DNA of 64,000 bases. Source: Tanytarsus gracilentus (lineage: Eukaryota > Arthropoda > Insecta > Diptera > Chironomidae). The translations under genes and the position numbers were made by a program. Shown piece by piece: positions 23,828 through 35,602 of this stretch. The notes beneath the pieces are model-generated. The model worked only from the letters and a program-made list of their open reading frames with translations. It was not told the DNA's origin and ran no database searches. The DNA is taken from assembly GCA_038502055.1 (NCBI GenBank), contig JAXRKN010000044.1, positions 1,026,001 through 1,090,000 on the forward strand, written 5' to 3'. The number at the start of each line of letters is the position of its first letter. Within the stretch, counting starts at the first letter, position 1.

Positions 23828-25608
23828 ATGGAATCGTTGAATGACTTACAAATCAGTTGCAAGAAGTGCAATGTCGCATTTAAGCTTGGAGATCATGTCG
23901 TAATGACTAAGCGAACGGATTTCTTTCATCTTTTATGCTATAAAAGGTAAATTTTCAAACATCCAGAAAAAGATCCAGTGAGATAATTGTTTTTGCAACT
24001 TCCAGCAAGGGAAAAATCTATCAATATTTCAACAAAGTTACAACTTTTGTAACATGGGTCGACTCGAAGATGTTAATGGAGGAATATGTTGCTGTAATGA
24101 ATGATCTGATCAAGAAGAGTGACAATAAATCACCAAATAAGTTAGTTTAACTAAATTAATCAAGACAAACTATGTGACTTAAAGTTTTTCTCTCATTTCA
24201 AGGTACGAACAATTGCAAGAGCTTCAAATCACTAAAATTCGCAAGTCAGAGATTGCAGCTGTTGATGATGAACTAGTTCAGGATCTTAAGATAACAATGC
24301 AAGCAGAACGACATGAGAGCAACACAAGTTTAATCGATGCAGCTAAATCGAGCGAAAAATTGTCAGAAAACTTGGAATCGTTGATGTTGGATGTTAATGA
24401 TCTCAAGACGCAAATCTGCTATTTCAGCGATGAGAAAGTTCTCGATGAAAACCGCATTAAGTAAGTAAGTAAACCGCTATCTCATTTATATTTATTAATT
24501 TGATCTGAACGAGTATTATTATTTATTAGCGGGTTTTCATGTAAGTAAAAAGCCTCCAAAGGCGGCATAAAAAACTTAATCTTTTCATACAACATTGAAA
24601 AAGTTAAACTTGAGGATTTAATAGAAGTATAGTTACATTGAGCGAAGCTCCTTTAAGATCACTTGATTTTTAGACAGACAGAGTTACAATTTACGAAGTG
24701 GAGTAGTAAACTGAGAAAATGAATAGATAATTTGCGGTTGTTGGATTTACGGAAAAAAAAAAGAGTTCTTACTGATCGTAAAATTTGGTTATCTCTAGAA
24801 ATTTACGCGTAAAAAACTTACTTATGAAATTCGAGTTAAATAAAAATTTTTTGACTAGTTTACGAAACTTAAAAGGGTTTTCCAGACGTTTGACTTCATC
24901 GGGAAGAGGTTGAAGATGCGAGGACCATGCACGTATTGCCTTGACTCCGTAGTTGTTGGTTGTCTGAGTAGGTCTGATAAAATTTCTATTTCGCTTTGCT
25001 TGTAAATTTTCTACGTTGATGCTGGTTAATTTGTAACCGTAGATGACCGAGTGTGTAAAGGTGGCAGAACGAAGGAAACATAGTCCTCTAATTGGGAGTT
25101 GCTTGTAAGTCTCGTACATCTGGACTCGATTTGTTCTAAAATCAAGTCGAAACACATTCCTCAGACCTCTGTTTTGCATTACTTGCAATGATTTAAGAGC
25201 TTTGTCAGTCGCACTTCCCCAGCAGTTAACTAGATACATCAGACGTGATAATATTAAAGAGTCGTAGATATTTTTGCGTGTATTTTGAGGTAGCACGTGT
25301 CTAAGTTTCCACAAAACGCCAACAGCAGGTGCGATTTTCTTTTCTAGGTTTGCGATGTGCTCGACAAAGTTCATGTTACTGTCCATCCACAACCCTAGGT
25401 ATTTGAAATTGTTAACCTTTGAAATAGAAAAATTATTAGTGACTGTAATTTCGAGTGGAATAGATGGAATTTTATATGGTGAGTGGAACACCATAAATAC
25501 GAGTAAATTTTTAGGATATTATTAAATCAAAATCAAGCATACAAGAAGCAAATCTTTGAGTTACGATGGCTTCTGGCGAACCAGGACCATAAATCAACGA
25601 CTGTCTAG
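23828..25608 (+). CDS. unknown 201-residue protein, right-arm copy with intronic retroelement
   Basis: Exons are 23828-23946, 24006-24140, 24203-24460 and 25515-25608. The protein matches the left-arm copy except K50, H122, S124 and I172: a CKKC..H..HLLC putative zinc module, then a helical or coiled-coil body and the tail HKSTTV. The third intron is about 1 kb instead of about 60 bp because a retrotransposon piece landed in it, and the right target duplication ends only 9 bp before exon 4. The acceptor (AATTTTTAG) is preserved but the natural branch region is displaced, so splicing may be weakened. Function unknown; a Tudor-domain gene follows on the same strand. Confidence 0.75.
24516..25498 (-). 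mobile_element. 5'-truncated non-LTR retrotransposon
   Basis: The insert is flanked by ACGAGTA direct repeats (24509-24515 and 25499-25505), which are single-copy in the other arm, so they are target-site duplications. On the minus strand it carries an open frame (25494-24769, 241 codons) matching the C-terminal part of a LINE reverse transcriptase: FKYLGLWMDSNMNFVEHI, then the LP..R..IYDSLILSRLMY region and an NRGLRNVFRLD motif. About 250 bp of 3' UTR follow, ending in a TAA-rich tail (AATAAATAATAATA). The catalytic region is missing, so it is a dead-on-arrival copy. The intact frame indicates recent insertion. Confidence 0.9.
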
Positions 25609-25816
25609 TCTCTTTAAAGTTAAGTTAAAAAATGTAACAAGCTCATCATTAAAATTTTTAAAAATAAAAATTTATAAAATCGTTAAAATTAATTCGTCTT
25701 GTTTCCGTTACAAAATTTGAATTTTCCCGCCAAAAAAATACAAATACCGCACACCGTACTTGTGCGCCCCTTTAAAGTTTTTTTCGCATAAAATTGTAAA
25801 ATTAATCGCTTTAAAT

Positions 25817-27123
25817 ATGACTTCGCCGTCAATTATTCAAAAAACTTGCAGTAACCTCTACATCTGCACATACATCGTTGATCCGAATCACTTTTATATT
25901 TGCGATAAAGCTGCATTTCAAAATGGAATTATTAAGAGAGTTGAAACAAAAATCGAGAAATATTTGACTGAAAATAAGAATATCTATCGTGGTGAGGACG
26001 TACCTGTTGTCAAAGCTGTAAGTCTTTAAATGTCTTCGTTAAGTCATTGATTAATTATAACAACTTCCAGTGCGTTGCATACTTCCACAAAGGAAAATTT
26101 ATTCGCTGCGAAATTAAGGCTGTCATCAATAACAATTCAGAATGCTACGTTCTCTTCGCAATGGACTATGGCTTTCAATTCCACGTTTTTGGCTCAATCA
26201 ACATGTACAAGCTTCCCGAATATTTCAAGTTTTTGCCCTCACCGATCATCTGCGTTGGCTTAGACATTCTTCCAGCCGTTCGGTGCCTCAATTACGGTAC
26301 TTTCGTCAATGCACCGCAGCATCATCATGAGTGGACAGAAGACGCTTTGATTCGCTTTCGAAAGTACTTTGATAACGCCATCATTGTCAACTTCGAGCAC
26401 ACATTGCAAGACTTAAAATTCAACGACACGATGATTGGTACAATGATCATTGTTAAAGAATCAACGGGAAAGGCCGTAAGTCTCGGTACTCGTATGGTCA
26501 ATGCAGGTAACGCAATTCAGGCAGTTGATGCCGCTGACTTTCTCAAGCACGCCCGAACGATCAATTCGGCAAATATGGATTTTTTGAACGACAGACCAGG
26601 AATTTTCGATCTTCCCTCTTTCGAATGGTATTTTCAGCGAGCAACGAAGACCTTGAAGGATGTTCGCAAAAAGATGATAAACAGTGAATGGTCGAAAGAG
26701 GAGAAGCAAAACACTAGGAAGGTTTTGTCATGGATGTATCGCAATGAAATATGCAATCCGGGTGTTCCCGAGTACGAGGATTTAAATGAGGAAGAAGACT
26801 TGTTTGAACTCGACATTGAAATCGATGAGGGAAGCAAGAATTACAAAGAAATACCACACATGACTGTGGACATGCAAAAAACTCAAAATCAAGTTGAAAT
26901 TCAACCAAGTGTTGAGACTCAAAAGCCGCTCAAAAGATTTTGGAATGATTCAACGACTTTTATGCCAGGCGGATATCAAATTTCTACTCATCTTCAAAAC
27001 CTACCACGATTCGTACTATTTCCTGAAAATGGTACGAGCGAGGAAGCTGGAAGCAATCAACAAGAGAGCTGGGGTGATGATGGCGGTACTGGCGAAGGTT
27101 TAGAGTGGCCCGACAGTGATTAG
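25817..27123 (+). CDS. Tudor-domain protein
   Basis: Exons 25817-26017 and 26071-27123 give 417 residues; an in-frame ATG at 25760 would add 19. The block from about residue 68 (CVAYFHKGKFIRCEIKAV, then CYVLFAMDYGFQ and INMYKLPEYFKFLPSPI) matches an extended Tudor domain: a Y.DG.FYRA-type strand, a V..DYG strand and the following linker helix. Tudor domains of this class bind symmetrically dimethylated arginines on Piwi proteins in germline granules. The middle (about residues 160-260) is helical and the C-terminus is acidic, ending GLEWPDSD. The fly orthologue is not certain; Yb-, Vreteno- and TDRD-type proteins are candidates. The protein has a single domain, so it may be an adaptor. Confidence 0.8.
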
Positions 27124-27713
27124 TTCAATACATGCTCATGTATAATGTATACAAAATGCATTTAATTATAATTAGGAGAGGAAAAGTTTCGAAGAAAGCC
27201 AAAGAACTTTCACAAAATATGCAAACAGTTTTAAATTTCCCAATCATCATCATAATTCATAAGAAAACTCGGGGGGAGTAAAAAAAGTTTTAAGGAGCGA
27301 GGAAAATAAGATTAATAAAAAAAACTTTGGCATACATTACAAATGTACTTATAAAAGAAGAGCTCGATGTAGTTTTTCGACAAATATTGGAAACTTTTTT
27401 TAATATCAAGCAGAAGAGCAAAAGTTTGCTTTTTAACGATGCGATGAAAAAGAGTTTGTGAAAGAAAAAGCTGAAAATTGTGTCAGATGAGAAAATTTCC
27501 TTCGTTTAAATAATTTTTTTACGAGCGCTCATAACTCTTGCATCTGTGAAATTTAAACATTTTTTTCTGCTTCATTAATGCCCATCGCATCGCTATAGTA
27601 ACATTAATTGAAAATAAAATTCACATCATAGCAACCCGTGCCTTGGCAACTTTACGATTTTGTTTATGACTTTTTGGTCCGTTTAATCATATCACGGGTT
27701 TTTTATCGCAGCC
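27124..27713. other. intergenic, nothing recognised
   Basis: This is AT-rich sequence between the Tudor gene and tilB. It contains the end of the Tudor transcript and the tilB promoter, but no specific element could be identified. Confidence 0.6.
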
Positions 27714-29185
27714 ATGGTGAAAAGTGAGTTGAGGTGATTTTTTAATAATCTTTTTTATACCTTTTATCTCCAAAGTTACCGAGGCGCTGATTCGGAAAAA
27801 GGCCGAACACAATGAGCTCCTTATCTTCAGCCTCGAAGAGCTCTCATTGCATCAGGAAAACATTGAGAAAATCGAGCACGTGCAGGAATGGTGTCGTGAG
27901 CTAAAAATCCTCCTTCTTCAATCTAATTTGATACCGAAAATTGGTAATAATTCAATTTCATCTTCATGCACTCACACGTTAAAAGTTCTTTTTATTTGTG
28001 CTCATGTAGAAAATCTCACTAAATTGAAAAAACTCGAGTATTTGAATCTCGCCATAAATAACATTGAGAAAATTGAAAATCTGAGTGGATGCGAGTCATT
28101 GCAGAAACTCGATTTAACATTAAACTTTATCGGCGAACTAACGAGTGTCGAGAGCTTGCGAGACAACATTCACCTCGAGGAGTTGTACCTCACTGGAAAT
28201 CCAGGAACAGGTAAAATTATTTTTGAAATTTTTAAAGTCGTTAAATTTTTTAAAAAAATAATTTTAGACTATTCATCCTATCGCGACTATGTCATCGTCG
28301 CACTCGATCAATTAAAATTTCTCGATGGTCGTGAAATCACTCGAACTGAGCGCTTGATTGCTCAAAAAAGCTTTTCACAGAATCGACGTGAGATTGTGCA
28401 ACTGCAGGCGAAATATCAAATATCGCGTGACGAGCAAAAACTTCGTGTTCAGAAAGAAATTGATGCAATGGAAAATGTGGATCTCGACGACGAGGAAAAA
28501 TTGAAAGAGTAAGTTCTTTTTTGCTGCTCCTCAGAGAAACTCGATAATCTCATTAAAATAAATTTTCAGTTTCTGGAATATGAAGAGCGAAAATTGTCCG
28601 GAAATTCGTAAAGAGATTGCGGAGAAGTCACGTCGCGCCAACAGAGATAATAAAGTCGATTCGGTGGAGGAAAAGAAGGATAAATTCATTCCGAAACTTT
28701 TTAATGACAATGGACGTCCGTATTGCCTCAATCTACCGAAATTAGATTTCACTTTTAAAGATGAAGCAGACCGTTATGAATTGGATTTACGTGTTTATAA
28801 GTAAGAAATAACTTTGAGGGTTGAAATTTGAAATTTTTTTTGAGTTATGAAAATTAAAATTTTCCTGGATAATTTTAAATATAGATTTCTCGATACTTCG
28901 CTAATTGATGTGGACGTGCAGCCAAATTATGTTCGAGTGACAATAAAAGGAAAGATTTTTCAGATGGCTCTCAATGACGAAGTTCGAATTGATGAGAGCA
29001 CATCAAAGCGATCTCAAATTACTGGAAATCTGTTGATTCTCATGCCCAAGTTGAATTTTAATAATGCCACTAGTTTGGCTGTTGAAAAATCATCAATTAA
29101 AACTGAATCTAAAGAGAAATTGAAGACAGCCGTTAATATTCGAAATATTATCGTGGATGAGTCGGAAGTTCCGCCGTTAATTTAA
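27714..29185 (+). CDS. tilB: tilB / LRRC6 (DNAAF11) axonemal dynein assembly factor
   Basis: Exons are 27714-27723, 27776-27943, 28010-28210, 28268-28508, 28570-28800 and 28885-29185, giving 383 residues. The start MVKITEALIRKKAEHNELL and the LSLHQENIEKIEH block are typical of the family. Leucine-rich repeats follow (ILLLQSNLI, LEYLNLAINNIEKIENL, LQKLDLTLNFIGEL, LEELYLTGNP). Then come the LRR cap (YRDYVIVALDQLKFLDGREI), a basic coiled coil and a C-terminal CS-like domain (DVDVQPNYVRVTIKGKIFQ). The protein acts in the cytoplasm to preassemble dynein arms of motile cilia. In flies this is needed in chordotonal neurons and sperm. Two introns are read through in frame, so the spliced model relies on the family alignment. 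It is convergent with Tim17. Confidence 0.95.
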
Positions 29186-29686
29186 AACATGTCGATTTAT
29201 AAAGATCTTATCACTTATTGAATTTTATTGTAAATTAAAAACTACTCGAAAGAAAAAAACTCTTTTTGTATCAATTGCAGCTAACAGCTATTTACAAAAT
29301 TCAGTAAGAAAACCGAGGGATAATAATAAAATTTTAGAAATCGTGCCTTTCCTATTTTCGCATTAATTTTTCAATCGTCCATCACCCATTCACAAAGTCT
29401 GATTTCGTCAATTAATTATCCTTAATAACGACTCTTTTGTCCAAATTCTCTTAATTTGATCAATGCTTAACTTAGTAACAATGCAGTCCTTAATCAGATT
29501 AGCAGATTTGGATTTTTATCACGATGAGCACAAGAATTGAAGCAAGAGGAACAATTTCTTTCTTGTACGCACTTTTTTTATTTTAATTCTTCTTTTAAAT
29601 CTTTTTTAAAGATTTTCAATTGAGTTCGAATCAGCATTCAATCAGTCAGTCAACCACACACATACTCAATCAAATTAAATCATCGT
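29186..29686. other. intergenic between convergent genes
   Basis: This stretch holds the 3' ends of tilB (plus) and Tim17 (minus). It is AT-rich with several AATAAA/ATTAAA-like words and nothing else recognisable. Confidence 0.6.
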
Positions 29687-30451
29687 TTACTGATAGCTAG
29701 GAGGCGCTTGACCAAAACTAAAGCCGCTACTGCTATTTTTTGATGCGTCGCCCAGCACTGATGGATCGCTTGGTGGTGGCTGATCGAGAGGATTTGGATT
29801 CTTAAACTGATCTGCGGATAATCTTGTGAACAATATGCCGACGCCTTCGATGAGTGCCAATAAAACTCCTCCGATGACAGCCGAACCAGTCATTGCCGCC
29901 ACACCTTAAAATATACAACGATTAATGAGTTTATTAATTAATGAGTTTAATTACCATTTCTAGCCGCCAAAATTCCTCCCGTTGCGGCACCGCTAATAAT
30001 CGAATTCCATGGATCTTCCTTCTTTCTAAAATGAACGAGTGTGCAATCGATTGTTGAGAACATTCCACCCCACACCGCAAAATTTCCCGCTATTATTGGT
30101 GATCTCGCCTTAATTGATGTGATACTGCCGAGCTAAAATAGAAGAAGGCTACAATGATTGCATCACAACATCCAAAAATTACTCACAAATCGACGCTGTA
30201 AGCCAGAGGGAGCATTTCTGAAGCCTTTAATTGCCTGGAAGACACCGCCACCAATGCATCCCTGATGATGATGAAAAGTACGAAAGATCCAGCAGCATGT
30301 GATTGTTTAATAATTCGTAAAAGATAAGAAAATAAGTTTTAATAAAAAAAAAATATTTAATTTAATTAAAAATTCTACTGACCATTGCAAAAGCACCACC
30401 GCAATCATCGACAATTCTAAATGGACATGGTTCTCGAGCATATTCCTCCAT
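29687..30451 (-). CDS. Tim17: Tim17, mitochondrial import inner membrane translocase subunit
   Basis: Exons are 30451-30383, 30261-30187, 30132-29955 and 29904-29687, giving 179 residues, close to the usual roughly 170. The sequence begins MEEYAREPCPFRIVDDCGG, the hallmark Tim17 start with negatively charged residues and the paired Cys. The GCIGGGVFQAIKGFRNAP segment, the GGMFSTIDCTLVHFRKKEDP loop and the GAATGGILAARNG membrane segment follow. Tim17 is a core subunit of the TIM23 complex and forms much of the presequence translocation path in the inner membrane. The C-terminal tail is Pro/Ser-rich, as in Tim17b. One donor is GTCAGT. The gene is head-to-head with Acinus. Confidence 0.97.
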
Positions 30452-30990
30452 CTTATCAGATTTTTCTTCCTTGAATAAAATTCAAAAATGTGACATTGAA
30501 TTATTTGAAATCGTCAATTTTCATTCTAATTCCAGATGAATGCACTCAACATGATGATAATTAGTCTCAACTCACAGTTATTTACAACTATCCTAGTATT
30601 AAGTCGATTAATTGTCGATCGGCAAGCGAAAAATTACAAAAAGAAATTTCACTATTTTTTTTTTCGTAACACAAAAAAAAATTACTTACAATTTTTGCCA
30701 CAAGGCGCTGCGAATCGCAAGCACGCTCGAAGTTTTGTCATTGCAGAAAGGGAAGACATTTGAAAAATATAAAACATCGCGAATTTTGTGTGGAAATAGC
30801 GTTAATAATTGCAATTTAATACCTTAAAATCGTCGATAAGTGAGCACCGTATCGAGTTAGGATCGTCGTGGTGAGGGAAATTGTGAATTTCAACAGGAAA
30901 AGTTAAATGTAAATATTTGCACTAAAAACTCTTTTCGACCATTTTTTTTAACACGAGAAAAAAACAAAAATTTGTTTGCAGACATCAGAA

Positions 30991-33514
30991 ATGCCGCGAA
31001 AAAGTACTCGAGCCGCGTCGGGAAGTTCACCGGAGAAAACGTCAACGCGACGTGCCACGAGGAGGGGTCAAAAGGCATCGGACGAGACGGAGAATAGCAG
31101 CGAGGTTGCCGATGAAATTCCACGGCACTTGCTGAGAGCGTCCGATGAGTCTTCGGAACATTCTGATAACGATTCTGATTATGGAAGTCCAAAGAAGGGC
31201 GGTCGAGGTGGCCGTGCGGGTCGTGGAAGGACACGAAAGACCCGTGAAGTGAAGGAAGTTGTCGAGGAAAAGCCGACGCCAACGAGACCTCGTCGTGGGA
31301 GACGCGCCGCAAGAGATAAGACGCCGGAAACAATTTCAGAGGAACCCGAACAACACTCGCAGGAGCCGCCTGAGTCGATCAACAGTCAAACGGACGAACA
31401 CGAGACATCAACAATTGAGTCGGAACATACGGCTGAGGATGATCAACAGCCGACACAAGTTAAACCTGAATTAATTCAGCCCGTCGAAGAAGAAAAGCGA
31501 CGATCTCCATCACCAGAGCCTCCTACACAAGAGATTCAAGAGACACAAGAGCCGCCGCCAATTGTCGTTGCAGAAAAGGTAAGTGAAGTTGAACAGGATT
31601 TACAATCAAATAATGACCAAGCAAATAACGAAGTGGAGAGCACTGATGGGATCGTTAAGAATGTTGACGACGATGAGAGTATGCAGTCGTCAGGCGGTCG
31701 TGACGATGTCGAATTAGTTAAGGCTATTGAGCCGGTTGTCGAGGAAGTTGATTCGACCAATGATGAAGTGTCGAAGGATGCTCCCGAATTGCCGCCGCCG
31801 ACGCCACAAGAAAAACAATCTTCGCCTGAGAGATCTCGTTCAAATTCATCGGAACCACCGAAAAAAGAAGATATTAAAGTTCGTTCGAGATCGAGTTCAG
31901 GCGAAATTCGTGAGGATTCGTGCGACACAAAAATGGAAGTCGATGAACCCATTAAGGCACCGCCGCAAAGTGAAGACACAAAACCCAGCGAGCCAAAAGT
32001 CAGCGGTCATCAGCGTAAGCGTAAATGGGGAGCACGCAAAATTGACAGTGAGCCAGTGATTGCGATCACAACGGACTCATTGAAAAATATCATTAGCGAA
32101 GAGGTCAAACCGGTTCCTTTGAGCGATGTCAAGCTCGTAATGAGTCCATCGCCAGATCGTGAACCCGACGAAAAAAGAGCTCGCACAAAACCAACTGCCG
32201 AGGATAAGGATGCAAAGAAAAAGCTGCTCAAAGAACGTTTGAGAATGCAAGAAGAGGAGGAAGAACGTCGTAGCGAGCAGTTGTCGAAAGTTTTAGAGAA
32301 ACGACAGGCATCGCCGAACATTACGATTGTCGCGAATGGAGCTGGAAAAGAGCGTAAAGTTTCACTCGTGCACGAAGAGAGTGCTCCAGCGCCTCCGACA
32401 CCGCCAAAAAATCAAACATCAAAAGTTCTTTGCATTACGAATCTGGTTCGTCCATTGACGGTGTTGTCGCTCAAGACAATGCTCGTGCGAACGGGTAAAA
32501 TTGCTGATTTTTGGATCGATCCAATCAAGTCTAAATGCATTGTCAAATTTGAGACGGAAGAGTAAGTGAATTTTTTTTGTGTTAACATTTTCAAAAGTAA
32601 TAATGACAATTTATTACAGCGAGGCAGTTGAGACACGACACGCATTGCACGGTGTCAAATGGCCCGATCACAATTTGAAAACGCTAAATGTTGAGTTTTC
32701 AACTGAGGAGGAATTGAGTAAGGTCACCATGGGAGAACGTGCCGCTGCTGCTTCTGCGGATTCACGAGAGATAAAAACGGAAAAAGGCTTCGGATGGTCA
32801 AAGACTGATGCTCAACCGACAGTTGAGGATCGATCAAAGGTAAATTTTATTTAATTTTTTAGAAATAATTTTTTTACATAATTTTTCTCACTAGTCATCG
32901 CGTCGTGTTCGTGAGTGGGATGTTGGCAAGAAGGAAGAAACTGAACGTGACAGGAGCAGGGATGAAAATAGGCGTCGCCGAAGGTCATCAGAGCGTGAAA
33001 ATCGTCGCGATAAGGATGAGTCATTCGAGAAGCGTCGCAGTGTCAGTGCTTCACCAGGTAAATTAACTTTATAACTTTTAATCTAACTCGATTTAAATAA
33101 ATTAAAATTTAGCTGCAGAAGAAAAGGGCGATGACGTCGTTGTTCCTGCACAACCAGGGCGCTTGTTGGATGATTTGTTTCGTAAGACAAAAGCTGTTCC
33201 TTGCATCTACTGGCTGCCGTTGTCTGAAGAACAAGTAATTATTTAAAATTTCCTGATCAAAATGTTTGAATGACAAAAAATTATTTTAGGTCAAAGAAAA
33301 GGAGGAACAGCGTTTGAAAAATCTTGAGGAGCACAAGCGTCGCATGGACGAAATGTTTCGCCTACGAAAAGAGGCCCGTGAACAAAGAATGCGCGAAAGG
33401 GAAAAGGATAGGGATCGTAAACGTTCTCGCTCGAACTCAAGAGGTCGCAATCGTAATAGTGATCGACGTCGATCTGTTTCAAGAGATCGTCGTAATCGAT
33501 TTGATCGCCGTTAA
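30991..33514 (+). CDS. Acn: Acinus, apoptosis- and splicing-associated RNA-binding protein
   Basis: Coding exons are 30991-32561, 32620-32839, 32895-33057, 33113-33234 and 33290-33514, giving 766 residues. The first coding exon starts after an acceptor at 30981, so a 5' UTR exon lies upstream. The N-terminal two thirds is disordered, with S/P, E/D and RG-rich runs. An RRM-like domain lies at about residues 476-553 (SKVLCITNLVRPLTVLSLK, then CIVKFETEE). The RNPS1-SAP18 binding motif lies near 667-692 (RLLDDLFRKTKAVPCIYWLP). The tail is an RE/RS stretch. Acinus forms the ASAP complex with RNPS1 and SAP18 on the exon junction complex. No SAP domain is seen; a longer isoform from upstream exons cannot be excluded. 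Confidence 0.95.
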
Positions 33515-34157
33515 AAAAAAAGATTTCTTTTAATTTCCTTCTCTCTCTCCCACATATAACGTTTTTACTTTCTAATGCAGAATTTTTCCAAACGGCACTC
33601 TTTAGTGCTGAATGATTTTTCCAATTTACTTTAAACGAATAGCGTTCCTTTTTTTGCCACGAAGAAAACAAAATATCCATTTCACTTTTTACATTTGATC
33701 ATGAAAAAAAAATTTGGTTCTTTTTCTTTTCTTTCTCTCTCTCTCTTTATGTCGACGTCATCAGATAAATGATTAGAGAATTATTAGAGAGAATGCGTGT
33801 GTCGAGGAAATTATGAATAATTCAGAGAGCAATCTAAGGCGGAAGAAGTGTTAATGAATGATAAAATGAAGCGTCGCATGGTGGAAAATAGAAAACAATT
33901 TTGTGTTGCGTGACGTGCGAATTGTGCTCATCGAAGGATTAATTGACAAGCAGAAATATAATCACTAAAAAACCATTTAAAAATTGAAAATTATTGCGTA
34001 AATAAAAAAAAGAAAGAAAAGGAAATTCCAGTAGGAGTTTGCTGACCAAAAAAAAAAATATTTTGTTTTTATTCTTTTACGTCTTTATTCTTGACAATTT
34101 TCTTTTATCACATGATAAATAGATTTTAATAAATAATAAATTTGATCGATGAGATTG
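33515..34157. other. intergenic between convergent genes
   Basis: This stretch contains the Acinus 3' UTR (CT-rich runs near 33530-33560 and 33720-33750) and the end of the senju transcript. No gene is seen. Confidence 0.6.
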
Positions 34158-35458
34158 TTACGAGTTTTTAACTAAAACGTCTTCCATTCGCAGCAGGTCT
34201 TCTTCTTCGCTGTCGTCGTCGGCCAATAATTTAATTTGATCTTTGTTCTGTAATGAGAAAATAATAGTTAAAGAGCTTCCAGCATGCCTCGAATAATAAT
34301 AATTACTCACCATGTTATTGCTCCTGCCCAAATTAACCACGGGACTTTGTGAGTAGAGAAAGAGTGAAATGAACACAATCACTATTGACGTGACCGTGTT
34401 CAGGTAAACTGGTATGGCAAAGAGAATTCTGCATAAAACAGCGGTGAAAACGAGCTCGATAGCACTTGCGAATGTCTTAATGATTGAGTTCATGTACTTG
34501 AGGAAAAACGATGTGGTGATTCCGATAGCGCAGTTAATGAACATAATTACTAGTACGGATGGCCTTATAATTTCCACGAAATTATCGACGCAAAATGCAC
34601 TCAGGAGATTTCCTTGAATTAGCAAAATGAGTGCATTGCAAACAATCGAGTCCACATACATGAAAATATTCTGAACGTAGATGTTAATATTTTCTCCTTT
34701 GCCCTTGAGTAGATGCTCATTGTAAACGCCCGCCAGACATGAACAGACTGTTTGAATTAAAATAAATACGGCATTGATGCTGAGATCGAATGATGCGATT
34801 TTCTTATAAGGAATAGCCTCCGATGGATCTTCATTGGTAACGTTCGGTTGATCACCAAAATTAATTTGTTTGACCATGCAGCCTAAAGTTAAGAGTAGCA
34901 GCGAAATCCATTGTTTGCCGCTGAGATACTTTTTGAAGATTATTTGAAAGAGAATTCCCGTAATGACAACTCGAAGTTGAAGGAGAAGGAAGTAAGTTGT
35001 GGGATCGAACGCGGCGAGATTATGAAACGCGAGGTTGTTGTAGAGGCAATAGAGAAATGCAGGAACTAAATAGAGAGCCAGTACATTCCTTCCATTTATT
35101 ATGCTTGTTATCAGCGACTTGAAAGTGTTGCTACAATAGAAAAAAATAAATAAATTATATCAATTGTGACTAATTGAAAAAAAAAACATTTAAATTACTC
35201 GCGGCAGTAAAACACACAAGATACGACAAGTTTGAGCGTTTCCGTCAGCAGAACGAGTAATACTGTGTCGTATTTGTATTTGTTATCCTCAGTTTGTGAT
35301 GCCGTGATGAAAATTCCTGCAGGAAAATTAAATTAAATTTTCACAATTTTAGATAAAAAAAAATTTCTACCTTGCGCAATGAAGAATGAAACATAACTGA
35401 TGAAAATGAAGACACTCCTTCGTGTTGGAAATAATTCTGACCAGTTAATCCCACCCAT
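34158..35458 (-). CDS. senju: UDP-galactose transporter senju (SLC35 family)
   Basis: Exons are 35458-35371, 35316-35199, 35130-34311 and 34247-34158, giving 371 residues. The start MGGINWSELFPTRRSVFIF, the GIFITASQTEDNKY loop, TETLKLVVSCVFYCRDN and the LVPAFLYCLYNNL helix fit the senju group of nucleotide-sugar transporters. Later helices contain AGVYNEHLLKG and QNIFMYVDSIVCN, typical of SLC35A proteins. About ten membrane segments are expected, in the Golgi membrane. In Drosophila senju is reported to carry UDP-galactose and to affect glycosylation that restrains Toll signalling. The tail is acidic and cytosolic. It is head-to-head with EME1 (144 bp between starts). Confidence 0.88.
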
Positions 35459-35602
35459 CGCTCGCTTATACTAATCTAAATAGTTAATTTTTCATTTTAA
35501 AGAAATTTGCCGATTTTCATCGAAAAAAAAATTCGTGAGCGTCACTTTCGACTTTCGAGTGTAACAAAAATAAACAACATTGTATTTTTTTTAAAAGAAA
35601 TT
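35459..35602. promoter_or_regulatory. inferred bidirectional promoter, senju/EME1
   Basis: Only 144 bp separate the divergent start codons. An in-frame upstream ATG for EME1 at 35507 lies just 48 bp from the senju start, which argues for the later EME1 start at 35603. No TATA box is obvious. Confidence 0.45.

Larger units (their letters stand above)
23681..25689. repeat. right arm of the inverted duplication, interrupted
   Basis: This is the reverse complement of 17567-18585, interrupted by a 983-bp retrotransposon fragment and a 7-bp target duplication. Arm homology ends 19 bp before the SET/MYND start codon on the inner side and about 70 bp before the first possible Tudor-gene start codon (25760) on the outer side. 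Confidence 0.9.

Noticed and set aside
35507..35602. Upstream EME1 start at 35507
   Set aside because: It adds 32 residues with no family resemblance and would place the start 48 bp from the senju start codon.
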